Positions 50,154 through 60,729 are shown, numbered from the stretch's first letter. The stretch: 64,000 bases of DNA from Marisa cornuarietis (GCA_004794655.1 SMMW01000585.1:6894001-6958000); one strand, 5' to 3'. Numbers and translations are program-made. The notes: generated by a model not told the origin, from the sequence alone.

Positions 50154-51570
50154 AGGGGTCGGGGTCGGGGAGAGAAAAGAGAGAGTTGGGGGAGCAGAGA
50201 GAGTATAGTTACTCAAAACTGAGTGAGATGCTGTGATTGTGATGTAGTTTTGTAAAACTTACTCAATTTCCAACTTTTTGTTATGTTTTAGGACGTGCTT
50301 GAAAACATGTACAAAGTCTGCGTCGAGTTCAGAGACAGGTTTTTAAGTGACGTCATCGCGCAAGAGCTGCTAACGAACCTCAACATTGGTCTCCGCTCAG
50401 TAACAGGCAAGCTCGTGCAGCTGGTGAGTATTTCCCAGTAGCACGTCTGCTAACAGTCCAAAAACGCTGTTGTCACAAATACTTCGGTTCTGCTGCTTTA
50501 GGTAATCTTCTGGATTTTGACATTGCTTCGACAGAATTTCAGGACGAGAAGGAGAGCGCAAGCATTGGTGATTCCTAATCAAACATAATATTATATCTAC
50601 ATAGCCATTAATTCATTCGTGACGTCTGAATAGAAGTAAATTTTAAGGTCTGTAAGAATTCATCTGTTACAATGGAACACTCTTCCTTTCCATATCCACC
50701 ATCTACTCACCGTCGAATCATTCAAACGTGCACAAAAACACATCAGTTTCACGAGCGTTACTCCTTACACTGATCATTATAGTTGTCAATAGTTGTGATT
50801 ATAGTCAATTGACTAGTCGGCCTGCTCCTCTTCCTCTGCAGATTTATAACACTTTCCATCCTTTACTGCTTGTTTCCTGCTTTCTTTTTGTGTTTGTCTT
50901 TTATTACTTAGTTACATAGTTATTTATTATTCTGACCTTCCTATTTGTCCATGTCTTCTACTTGTCTTAAGCGCTGAGAGCATGCTCCTTTCTGGGTTTA
51001 TTATTATTATTATTATTCACTTGGGGCCAGTTGCACAACACATTTCTAATTTTAAATTCTTTTAGGCCTTAAATCTATTTAGATAATCAGCTAAGTGCAC
51101 ACCACAATTTTAGAATTTTTAAAACTAAAACTGCTTTAAGTAAGATAAAGTTGTTTAAGTCCGACTTTCCATCTTGTCAGTACAATTTTTTGTATGTTCT
51201 TGTGCAATGCATCTAAATGGCACAAAGAGATTTTGCTTCTTTAGAACAGTTTTAAGGTTTAGAAACATGTTGTGCAACTGGCCCCAGTTCTTTTCATAGA
51301 ACACTAGATAATTCTTCAGTACAAACTTTTCAACGTTTACTTGAAGTCCAGTGTTTGGTCCTGATTGAAAATTTTAGTAGCCAGGATCGTTAAAAGATTT
51401 GTCTTTTTATAATCTTTTAGATGCCGAATGTGCCGACAATGAAGCTGTCTCCTGAACCTGTCACGTCCTCTGATTACAACAGTCACATCATGGCTGTCCT
51501 GCGGATTGTTGCTCGACTAAAGACAGAGCTGAATAACATGCTATCCTACCTTGATAAGCAGAGTGTTTGA
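48185..51570 (+). CDS. Secreted four-helix, cytokine-like protein, copy 1 (complete)
   Basis: Family not recognised by sequence. Exons 48185-48239, 48675-48814, 49901-50005, 50292-50423, 51421-51570, all GT-AG, encode 193 residues. Residues 1-28 form a signal peptide with an ASA|LP cleavage site. The mature part shows four amphipathic stretches: about 38-63 (exon 2), 101-122 and 123-144 (exon 4), and 160-190 (exon 5, ending LRIVARLKTELNNMLSYL). Exon 3 encodes a loop beginning CLTIVSKPAC; another Cys is in YKVCVEF. Sequons at Asn59, Asn80 and Asn96 (Asn25 lies in the signal). Intron phases are 1-0-0-0, the pattern of growth hormone, erythropoietin, IL-6 and G-CSF genes. I infer a long-chain helical cytokine-like ligand; another helical secreted family is possible. 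A TATA box precedes it, a poly(A) signal follows at 52180, and a related gene lies downstream at 57815. Confidence 0.82.
48457..48546. repeat. (GT)n and (GA)n compound microsatellite
   Basis: GT run 48457-48506 followed by a GA run to about 48546, in intron 1 of copy 1. Confidence 0.9.
48965..49752. mobile_element. Internally deleted pogo/Tigger-like DNA transposon
   Basis: Flanked by TA on both sides. Terminal sequence CAGTGTTCCCTCGCTACTTC on the left and CGGTAATCCCTCACTTATCG on the right (minus strand); both ends also carry CGCGATAA/TTTATCGCGG subterminal motifs typical of pogo/Tigger elements. Residual coding traces (MPPKRS near 49270 and SSWHSSSPSSS near 49410) suggest the two ends of a lost transposase. 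Lies in intron 2 of copy 1. Confidence 0.7.
50080..50152. repeat. (TA)n(TG)n microsatellite
   Basis: TA run then a long TG run in intron 3 of copy 1. Confidence 0.9.
50665..51017 (+). mobile_element. 3' end of LINE, copy 3
   Basis: Encodes a decayed reverse-transcriptase end (WNTLPFHIHHLLTVESFKRA), then the shared 3' UTR with CTTAAGCGCTGAGAGCATGC and an (ATT)n tail. In intron 4 of helical-protein copy 1. Confidence 0.65.
51023..51285. mobile_element. 263-bp MITE with GGGGCCAGTTGCACAACA inverted repeats
   Basis: Left end GGGGCCAGTTGCACAACA; the right end is its exact reverse complement. Internal sequence is partly palindromic (TTTAGAAA-type motifs near both ends) and noncoding. It abuts the LINE tail in intron 4 of copy 1. 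The target duplication is not clear. Confidence 0.7.
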
Positions 51571-51673
51571 CTGAAACAGCCTACTCGCCAAAACACTACT
51601 TGAATGAACTATCTCACTGAATACCGACCTGCCTCATAGTGGGGCCTACAGTTGGTTTCATTTTTTCAAACTC

Positions 51674-51715
51674 ATGGGAAGTAACCCATTACACAAAGTA
51701 AGGCATATTGCCTTA
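51674..51715 (+). promoter_or_regulatory. Paired 3' UTR hairpins, copy 1
   Basis: Hairpin 1: ATGGG, six-base loop, CCCAT (51674-51689). Hairpin 2: TAAGGCATATTGCCTTA (51699-51715), a seven-pair stem with loop TAT. The same pair occurs in the 3' UTR of copy 3 with hairpin 2 identical. Role unknown; mRNA stability control is a guess. Confidence 0.5.
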
Positions 51716-52179
51716 TATGTTTTGTTGCCTAAATATTTCATATTCTTCGTTCATTGCTATGTGTGTCATACTGGGTGATGATTTAATACTTGCATAGTTT
51801 TATTTGTCATATTTGTTGTCATTGAGGTCACTTCATGTTTTGCCTTGAGTGTAGATCATACGTTATGTAAGCTGTGTTTCTTGCAGTTGTTTACATCGGT
51901 GAACCGAAAGTGAGAGAAAGAGAAAGAAAGAGGAGGGGCAGAGTTTTATAATGGAGGACAGTTGAGATAACTTGATAGAATGCTGCCTTTGTGGGCAATA
52001 AGAAAAAGGTGACGAAACGTTTTTGTTTGTTTAGACTTTCACTTTTAAAAACTTTTGTTTAGTTTGATTTTAGTGGACATTGTTGTCCTAAGTATGACCG
52101 TGGACTATTGTATTTTGTAAAATTTACATTATGTTTTTTGTAATATTGTCCTTTGGCATAAATATTTGATTTTCTTTGC

Positions 52180-52185
52180 AATAAA
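52180..52185 (+). terminator. Candidate poly(A) signal of copy 1
   Basis: AATAAA about 610 bases after the stop codon; another AATAAA follows near 52417. Confidence 0.5.
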
Positions 52186-52189
52186 AAAA

Positions 52190-53340
52190 CCTTCCTTTCA
52201 TAAGAAATACCAAACATGTAATCTCAAAGGCAAGGGGTTCAAAACTCCCACACAAAAGCAAACAAACAGACAAACGAAACATTTAGTTGAAAGAGTTTTT
52301 GGTATCAAGAAACACTTATATTGATGTTTTGTATAAAAATTTTCAATGATTTATCTAATTTAATTGAACTAGACCTAGCATGTGATCCTAAGTTTTTCAT
52401 GTTTCCTTCCTGAACAATAAAATGAAATATTTGAAATTATCTTAGTCAAAATATGAGTGCGTATGTGTGAAAAGTCACGATATGTAAGTCACTTTCCGTG
52501 TGCGTGTCACGTGTAAATATTTACTTCTTTGAGCTTGTTAGTGACGTAAAAAGAGTGACCACCCAGGCTGAAAATATTGACTGTACTTCGGTAAGTACAG
52601 AACTTAATATGTGCGTTTCATGACTTTGTATCTAAAAACCAACCGCATATTACAGTGCTGTAGTCAATGAGCTATTTTTTTTACATAAAACAAGCGAGTT
52701 GTCTGAAGATCATTCTAGGATTTGCCCGACCTTTTATATCTCTGTCCTTAACGTGCGTCAACTGGGTAGCAATCATATGGGAAATACCTGAACTTAAGAA
52801 TGTGTAAACAAACATGATATCAACGAAACAACAATTGTAATAACACAAAATCAGAGTTGCTTGTGATACTGATAGAGACAGACCACAACAGAGTTACTTA
52901 CTTTGTTCTAAAACTGCATGAAAGGAACATACAAGTAAGAGCTAATGTACTAACACAAAAAAACAGTACTCAAAAACTGAAAGTATATTTCGTACATACT
53001 GCAGTGGCGTAGGAACCAGGGATCAAAGTGGGCGGCCGTCCCCTCAAAAAAAAACATACCGAGGGGACAAGAATATTTCCCATCCTCGCCCCGGCCCAGT
53101 GATTGAGATGTGATTCTTCACAAAGTACAAAAAAGATAAAGAAGTTGAGAGAGAAAGAGAGAGAGAGAGCTTACCTTCCTAAAAATAACTTGTTTTTCAT
53201 GGTTTAGTTAAGTTTATTGCATATTAGCACTCTGCTGTAGGAGAGCCGCAAGTGGCTCAGTTTGTTTGTGACGATGCTTTGTTGGGTCATCGGCAATCAT
53301 TTCACACCTACGAATAGGTCTGCAGTATATTTATTATTAT
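52190..53340. other. Non-coding spacer
   Basis: No coding exon seen. Near 53003 a CAGTGGCGTAGGAACC sequence resembles a DNA-transposon terminus, without a matching second end. GA-rich run near 53150. Confidence 0.4.
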
Positions 53341-54320
53341 TTATATTGTTGAGCTACGGTTCTGCTGGCAGTGGTAGTGCCGTGCGCCATGACTGATTGG
53401 TATGGAGAAGCTTATTTTTGATTAGGTGAATTTGAAGGTGAGTGTGAATATGTTTCTCCAAATGTTTGGAGAGTGGTCGATAGTTTGAGGATTGTCTACG
53501 ACGCCTGATTTATGAATTCGGATGACTTTCGTTTGTTTTAGTAGGGATTTGAAGTGGGATTTAGCAATATTAGGTTATACAGGTAGGTCAGCGTTTCTGC
53601 AGTGACTGGTGCCTAGAGTATTTTGTTGTTAATGTTGTCAGGCCCTCTGGTGTTTGTTTGCTTTTTGTGAAAGCGCCATGCACACATCCAGTATATTTAT
53701 CAGGAAACGTTGAGAATGGTGTTAATAGTCTTGAAAGCCGCAGAAGCCTTGTAATTTTTCCAAGTTATTTTCTTTTGATTTGTCCCTTATAACAACGCTG
53801 CTCGCAACGGATGCAAAGTGAGAGTTTAGGGCATTCAGATCATGGGACTTTATTTTAAAGATTTATATGTTAGGGAATTAATGGATTTCCATATGCTTTT
53901 AGTATTTCTTTTGCATTATACGGGCTTTCAGAAGTATGTTGTCTTCTTTTTTCTTTTCATTGCTGTCACTAGGTTTCTTTGGTATTTGTATTCGGCTTCT
54001 TGGCCATTCTTATTTAGTAAATCTTTATCGTGGATGACTGCTTAAAGTTCTTGGTCGAGCCATGTTGGCTTACGGAAGTATTTAACACGTTTAGTGCACA
54101 AGAGTGCGTGTTTGCTATATTTACTCCGAAACTGGTTGTGCAAATAAGTAAAGGCTTCGTCTTTAATGTGCGGTATAGGAACGTCGTTCACTGTCAGCAT
54201 GGAGTTTGCCACCTCCAAAACCGAACATTTTCCTACACCACTGGCCTGCGTTTCCCCACTCCTGGAGGCGAGAGAAGGTGAGGCTGGAGAAGCACTCGTG
54301 CTCTCCTCCGACAGATCGAG
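53340..54320 (-). mobile_element. Decayed LINE reverse-transcriptase fragment
   Basis: The minus strand reads from about 54230 downward as pieces of a CR1/Jockey-type pol: RKPTWLDQEL, DLNALNSHFASVASSVV, then VIRIHKSGVVDNPQTIDH resembling the conserved HKSGD...NYRPIS block. Stops and frame changes show it is inactive. Confidence 0.55.
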
Positions 54321-54486
54321 CATGACGCTGACCGCTGGGACCTTTGAACTGTGGCCTGCATGTCAGCAGAAAACTTTCACTGTGACAGTTAATTGTAAGT
54401 GTAACGGCTGGATCTCGGATGGTTGTCTTTGGAAAAGTTAGAGAGTTCTTACACGTCTTTTATTACTTTTTTCAAAGTTTGGTTTA

Positions 54487-54915
54487 GCATGTGCTTCTAG
54501 AATTGTACAAGATCTGTGTCAAGTTTACACTTGTTGGGCCAGAGTTGAGTGTCATGAAGGAGCAGGGTGCGGAAACAAAGCTGATGTAGTACCGCCGGTC
54601 AGTACACACGCAAAAGTAGTCAAACATGGAGCTGATTGGTATTTTCTAGTGATACTAGTGATGTTTTTATAAATGCCTTAATTTTGAGTCACAAAATAGA
54701 GTCTTGCACAAAAATTAAGGGAAAGAAGGAGAATGAAAGTAAAAGACGTTCACTTTTTATTGTATATTTAATTTATAGTAAATTATGTTAAAATTTTTAA
54801 AACAAAAATGGCTAAGATAAAGCAGTCTGTACAAACTGACCCGTCCTTTGATTTCAGCATACGCGACAATAGAAACCTACGAACTGTTGCACGAGTAAAA
54901 GACAAAAGTGTCTAA
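54487..54915 (+). pseudogene. Relic of helical-protein gene, copy 2
   Basis: After TTTAG at 54482-54486 the frame reads HVLLELYKICVKF, matching DVLENMYKVCVEF of exon 4 in copy 1, then drifts and stops at TAG after about 33 codons. At about 54850-54915 the frame NLRTVARVKDKSV and a stop matches VLRIVARLKTEL of exon 5, but ends about 18 residues early. Helix C and exons 1-3 are not recognisable. The region between the two traces is shorter than in copy 1. Confidence 0.6.
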
Positions 54916-55844
54916 ATTTGAGAAGCAGAATTTGTAACCAGAAGCGGCATGCGAGGACGCTACTCAGATTTCCCGTCTAAAGGACTACCATTCTCAACAG
55001 TTCTATAGTTTAAGTAAAAGGTCATTATTTTCTTGTTGAGTGGGTAAATCTCAGTGCAAGATACTATTTCTCCAAATCTGGGCGAATACTCCACTTCCGT
55101 TCTCGAGACACACGCCTACAAACATGACCCTGCACAGAAAGATGCCAACAACACGGACACCAAGAGAGTGCATCAATACGTTAGCGTTGTGATAACCTCA
55201 GCCAATGGGGGAACTGGGAAAATATGTTAATTAAGAATATCACGGTGTCACGCGAGTGACGGATGCCAGGTAAAAGTTTATACATTAACACAAGAAGCAG
55301 CAGCCGTTCAGTCATTCGTCCCTTGACGGGTACCTGTTTTTAGGGAGGAGCACATGGATAGACGCGGCAGCTGAGAAGGCCAAGTACTCAGGCCTGTTGT
55401 AGGTGATAGTCAGCAGGTCCTGTACATGAAGACCAGTCCAGTCTTAAACGTTCGTAAGCCAGTTCTTCCTCTGGTTACCGCGATGTCGACCACCCTCCAA
55501 CGTACATTGAAGCAAGGTTTTCGACAAGGTGTCGTGCTGGCTCACATGGTCAAACCAGATCATTAGTTTGACTTTACAGTTACAAGAAACAATACTCAAG
55601 AAACGAAAGTAGATTTCCTACCTACTCCGGCTTTTCAGATTACTAAACAACAACAAAAAAACGGGAGGGGAAAACTATTTCAAGATTTTCATTATCATTG
55701 TCAATGTATTTTCAGTGTCAACTTTTGAACTCAGTGACTCAGCTCGCCTTGTGGTGGGGGCGGAGGGTCAGAAATGTTCTAACACAGATTTCTTCCCGCA
55801 TCTTCTTAACCCGCTCTATCTGCGCGTGCAAGTACTCACGATCA

Positions 55845-55985
55845 GGACCTGATTCTGTTTGTGCAGATCGTCACTTCGCGTGCACAGCTGACTGTGTGGG
55901 TAGTAATCGGCATGAATGCACTCAACCCTTGATCTTGTTTTGTTTCGAACAGGTCAGCGCAGGTCAAAAGGGAAACAACTGAGAA
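55845..55985. repeat. Duplicated fragment of the AKR upstream region
   Basis: Similar to 45960-46105 over most of its length, same orientation, with several substitutions and small gaps. No AKR exon 1 is intact beside it; the adjacent sequence has diverged. Confidence 0.65.
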
Positions 55986-56205
55986 CGGATCTTAAGTTTG
56001 ACATTAGTGATAGAATTGATGTAGGCCCTCGTTATTTCCTTCCTCTTTTTTTCTTTTTTTTTTCTTTTCCTCGTTTTTATTTCTTAATTTGTTTACCTTC
56101 CTTTTTCGCCAGGCAGTGAAATGAGAGAAAAAAAGAGAGAAAGTGAAAGAAAATTAGAAAATAACGAACAGCTTTTGTAACATGTTTTGGTATCTCTTTA
56201 CAGAA

Positions 56206-56207
<2 letters not shown>

Positions 56208-56286
<79 letters not shown>
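56208..56286. repeat. (CA)n(TA)n microsatellite
   Basis: About 63 bases of CA followed by TA. The open frames here are artefacts of the repeat. Confidence 0.9.
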
Positions 56287-56287
<1 letters not shown>

Positions 56288-56895
56288 CACGCACGCACTC
56301 ACTCACATACACACACAGAGTCTTAATTTTCTAGAGACACCTAGACAAGTTTTAAAAGGCAAGGAAGATACATCCGTATGATCGCATGGCCTTCTCAGAA
56401 CATTAATCTCCATCGTAGCTAAGACTACAGTAAGGATAAATAAGACCTTATTTGTAGGTTGAACAAATGAACAAGGCTCAAGTTTCGAGATTTTAATTTT
56501 TTTCGCCCTCTAAGGGATAGTGAGATATTCAGAAGTTATATATATATATCTTTCTTTTCACTCAGAAATACCAAACATCCGAAGTCTTGTTTCTAACGGC
56601 TATAGAAAATGAGTTTTGCACCCTAAACTAAACAGACATATCTGGCTAGCTGACCAACTGTCGGAAACAAATCAAAGAAAGCCAGTCAACTAAGCCAGAT
56701 ACAATGCATAGTTTCGAGTTTAGAGAACCATGACTATGGGAATGGGACAGTCATTCATTTTATAAACAAGATCATCACAATAAAAAGCAAAACAATCAAT
56801 AAATTAGCGCAGACAGACAGGGCTTGATAAACTGGTGGATAATTTCATCAAAAAATAGACTGACACAAAATGATTAGCAGTTAGACATCAAACGG

Positions 56896-56896
56896 A

Positions 56897-56942
<46 letters not shown>

Positions 56943-56964
56943 ATATTATTATTATTATTATTAA
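56896..56964. repeat. (GAT)n(TAT)n microsatellite
   Basis: GAT/ATG trinucleotide run changing into an ATT run. Confidence 0.9.
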
Positions 56965-57459
56965 AGTGCACTTCTCCTTGATGAGGCGAGCTCAATTCGT
57001 TCTGCACAAAAGACTTTAAACCAGTGACCCACGCAACTAAAAACTATAAGTGATACCAAACAGATGACATCATGGCAGCCATAAACGAAGTGTAAGGATG
57101 AAGATGACAAACTAAGGAGTAAACGGAAGAGTTCTCTGAAAAGTGTTTGTTTTTTCACTCGAGAGATGGGTTTTGAGACCGGACTTGAAAGCTTCGAGCG
57201 TAGTAGACATAAGAAAAAAGGCAGAGAATTCCAACCGGTGAGGAAGCAAATTTCTCTCGTCTGGTGCGTGGAGCAGAGAAGATGGTATTTCAAACAGATC
57301 AAACAGAACGACCCCCAGTGGTAAAGTTCGTCAAGATAACATATCATTACCTAATCAGGTTTGTAAAGAAAACAACAATAATAATTAAAGAAAGTTGTTT
57401 CTCAGTGTATGTGTATAAAAATGTCTTAAAATATGACAGATCGTCTGATAGTGTCTACG

Positions 57460-57690
57460 GAACCAATTGTCTGACTGTTGATGGCGTCAGTGGCGCACCT
57501 TCGTTCGCGAAAGGGATATCGTCGGCGAGAACTTCCGCCAGTCGCGAGTCAGAATCGATCACGCCCACTTCGAGCTCACATAGAACTCACTTTCACCAAA
57601 TGACGCATTAGCTACACTGATGGCGATTTTTTACACGTGCATGTGATTATCAACGGTAAGCAGAAGATACAACAGGCTGCAAACATTGAT
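57460..57690. repeat. 5' flank block of helical-protein cluster, copy B
   Basis: Aligns with 63750-63985 (shared GATGGCGATTT, GAGAACTTCC, AAATGACG and CAGAAGAT in order) and more weakly with 47690-47870. Lies just upstream of copy 3. Confidence 0.6.
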
Positions 57691-57814
57691 AATAACACCT
57701 TTCTGTCGCGTTTAGTTTAATTCCGTAAAAATGAAAAACACAAATAATGTAGTGTTAGAAAAGTATTTTCCATCTCATTTTTTATTCTAACTTCTATATT
57801 TAAAGGTATCACAG

Positions 57815-59370
57815 AATATCGGAACGCACGCGCATTGCCAGTAGCGACAGGCGACCAAACACAAATCTCAGCTCATGATATTTCGACTTTAAATGAACTC
57901 CTCAAGTTAGCAGCAACGGATGCTAAGAGTACTTTCTTGGACAATGTAAGTGCATAAAGTTGTCTGTAAATATGAGTGTGGCAAAGACGTGGAGAGCAGT
58001 GTACCCAGCATGGATTTCATAAAGCTATTGTACTTAAAGAGTGGAATGAATAAGCTGTATGACGTGAATGTTTCTGATTATGTTTAAATTAATGTAAATA
58101 GGTGTATGCTAAACTTGTAACTCTGCAGTGATTTTTGGTTGAGGTGGAAAACACCAACAAAAGTATAAAATTAAGAAATAAATTTAATATCATAGAAATG
58201 TTTAACAACAAACAAAATGTTTAATCTATTTCACAGACGTACATTAAGATAAATTAAAACCGCGTATCCCCTTTTTGAGATAAAATTCTTTAGTTACAAT
58301 CACTTTCTTAGTCTTCTTTGAAGCCTCTGCTGTTAAGTTAGGAAAAAAAATGAAATGACAGACACAAGAGTCTTTTCTCTTGTATGTCTCAAAGTTCAGC
58401 AAAATCTGGAAGAACATAGATATAAGATAGAAAAACCTGGACAGAAAAATATGTTCCTTGAAATCTAACATCTAGACTGAATTCACTATATTACTAATTT
58501 AACATTACCCAGTTTCATTCAGTCCTAAAACTTACACACTCGTAAAGATTCAAAAATCAAAACTGACACAGACTTACCTCAAGAGGTTTTCACGTGAAAA
58601 ATGTACACTCTATTAACAACTCTAGTCAGAACTTCACAACACAGCATCGATGAAGACTGGTCTCGGTCAAGGATATTAAACAGTCACAAGCTTGCTTTCT
58701 CTTTCTCAGCCCTAATCTCCACAATCTCTACTTGCTGATGGTTAAGTAAACATTTTAATCGTGCGCGCATTAACATTCAATAATTGTTCTTCTAGTAGAG
58801 CTAATCTCTGCGATTGTTTGACCCGTTTTTTGTTGATCTTTTCTGTCAACGCTGACACAGTGTTTGAAGTTAACAAAGAGGTGTGTCGTGACATCGGCGT
58901 TGGACATTTCACGCTTCCAAGGAGGAAACAAAAACACAGGGGTAAGAGGCACTGCTTAAAGCATATATGTCCTCTGAAAACACTGAATGAGACGATGGAT
59001 GAAAGCACTAACAAGAATATATATATATATATAGAGAGAGAGAGAACAACGACATTCTGCACTGAAAACGCACCTCTTCCTTGAGCATTACTCCTAACAC
59101 AGTCCACAGAATGCTCGTCCTTCTTACCCCCCTTCCGCTCTTGCTACTTTTCTCCCCATCTTTCTCTGCAGAATCACTATATTCTCTGTTCCTGTTACTT
59201 GATGCCTTTTTGTGTTTTCTATCTTTGTTTTCTGTTTGTTGGTCGTCAGTATACTGTCGTTTATTCTTCCGTCCCTCGTGTTCTATCCATGTACTCCATG
59301 TCTCTTCCCCGTTTTAAGCGCTAAGAGCATGCTCTCTATGAGTGTGAATATGCGCTATAAAAAATCTTCA

Positions 59371-59402
<32 letters not shown>

Positions 59403-59901
59403 AATAGCTTATTAAACTTTTTCTCAGGAAATACTTCAAGAAATGTACAACGTTTGCAACAACTTCACACAGCTGTTGAACAAGTTCCTAAATGACACCA
59501 AACACCAGTTCGTCATTCCAAAGCTGTCTGAAGATCTGGAGAAACTGATTAGCGGCAGTTTGCGCTCAGTAGAAGTCTTTCTTCGGCAGCTGGTTGGTAT
59601 TTTCCGCTTCCGGGTTCAACGAGTAATTGCTCTTGCTATAAACAATTTAGATAAGCTTTATAAAATCAACCTCGCTTCTGTTAGCTTGCTTAGCAGAAAT
59701 TTTGGGAGGAAACAGTAGGACAATTCTAAAGTTAATGGTTTGTGCTCTTTCGATCTTTCACAGAAACCTGACTTGCAGGAATTGACTACGACTGTCGATA
59801 TTGATAGGTCTGAGGATCTCACTCGGCGCACCTTAAGAAACCTGCAGATTGTTGCACGAATGGAAATAGAGATGGAGAAAATGAGCAAAGTTCTTTCTTG
59901 A
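57815..59901 (+). CDS. Secreted four-helix, cytokine-like protein, copy 3 (exon 1 not found)
   Basis: Paralogue of the 48185 gene. Exons 57815-57945, 58861-58941, 59428-59592 and 59764-59901 correspond one to one with exons 2-5 of copy 1 and keep the same phases (1-0-0-0), giving 142 readable residues and a stop. Shared features: the ARA|LP cleavage-type site after the first residues, DQ..IS and TDA..TF..N in helix A, a short Cys loop (CLKLTKRC) at the start of exon 3, MYNVCNNF in helix B, SLRSVEVFLRQL in helix C and LQIVARMEIEMEKM in helix D. Two sequons (NFT, NDT). The reading frame is open through all four exons, which argues for selection. No signal-peptide exon with a phase-1 donor was found upstream, so this copy may use an unseen exon or be decaying. 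A LINE 3' end directly precedes exon 4. Confidence 0.7.
59045..59404 (+). mobile_element. 3' end of LINE, copy 4
   Basis: Closely matches the copy at 20800-21112: CACCTCTTCCTTGAGCATTA, CAGAATCACTATATTCTCTG, CGTTTTAAGCGCTAAGAGCA and an (ATT)n tail. Inserted in the intron before exon 4 of helical-protein copy 3, ending about 24 bases before that exon. Confidence 0.75.
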
Positions 59902-60043
59902 TTCTTGTCCAGGACATGAGAGCAAACTATTACTCTAAACTCCCCACCACCACCACCATCACCAAAAAGGAAGTACTATCGTTGGCATCATCGACCAGCC
60001 CTATAGTCAGGCTGATCGATGGTAGGTTTCATTTTTCTAGCTC

Positions 60044-60085
60044 ATGGGATGTAACCCATTGCATACAGTAAGGCATATTGCCTTA
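60044..60085 (+). promoter_or_regulatory. Paired 3' UTR hairpins, copy 3
   Basis: ATGGG/CCCAT hairpin at 60044-60059 and TAAGGCATATTGCCTTA at 60069-60085, in the same order and spacing as in copy 1. Confidence 0.5.
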
Positions 60086-60722
60086 TTTACTATGTATACG
60101 TATATAAATATAAATTAAAGAACTTTGTAAGGCCATACTTTATCTTTCAAACTTTTGGATGTAAATTAAATATATGTTTGTTCCTAGCAAGAGAGAATGC
60201 TTAATCTGTGTTTCCTGCACCGTCAGAGGAAGGAAATAGGGGGTGCTGATGGGGTACCGATTTTGTGGGGAAAACGAGAACAAGATACAGGCTTGGGGAA
60301 TGCAGTTTCTTTCCTTAGTTGAGGTTATTACAATTGAAGATATTCGGTTTGTCTGATTCGAAAGGATATAACTACGATGATGGCGACTGTTAAAATGTTG
60401 TTTCAAATGTTACATAGTAATAATTTGATTTAGCCTTTTGACACTTATAACTAAAAATATTGTTTTTCTATGTGGCGTGCGCTAATCTGTTGTTTCAAGC
60501 TCTATTGGTTCAAAACAGAAACTTTCAAAGAAATAAAAGATAAACAAAATGTTAACTGAAATGGCTGATGGTAATAAGCAGTAACACGATGCTACAAGAA
60601 AGATACCTTTTAACACACACACGCTGAATGATATGTACAATATTAATTGCATTTGACCTTGCATTATTTGCATTTCACCTTATATGTGATCATAAGCAAT
60701 TTTCCATATTTTATGCGTGTAT

Positions 60723-60728
60723 AATAAA
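60723..60728 (+). terminator. Candidate poly(A) signal of copy 3
   Basis: AATAAA about 820 bases after the stop codon. Confidence 0.35.
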
Positions 60729-60729
60729 C

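Noticed and set aside
53842..54045. Plus-strand hydrophobic open frame resembling a membrane protein
   Set aside because: Antisense of a decayed LINE fragment rich in Lys and Asn codons, which read as Phe and Leu.
54320..54440. Possible exon 3 of relic copy 2
   Set aside because: A PACQQK-like stretch recalls the Cys loop of copy 1, but the match is too short to separate from chance.
56077..56298. Minus-strand cysteine/valine repeat frame
   Set aside because: Translation of a CA microsatellite.
57620..57655. Possible first exon of copy 3 (ATG GCG ATT then a donor GTAAGC)
   Set aside because: The ATG frame hits a stop before the donor, and the frame that gives phase 1 has no ATG and is not signal-like.
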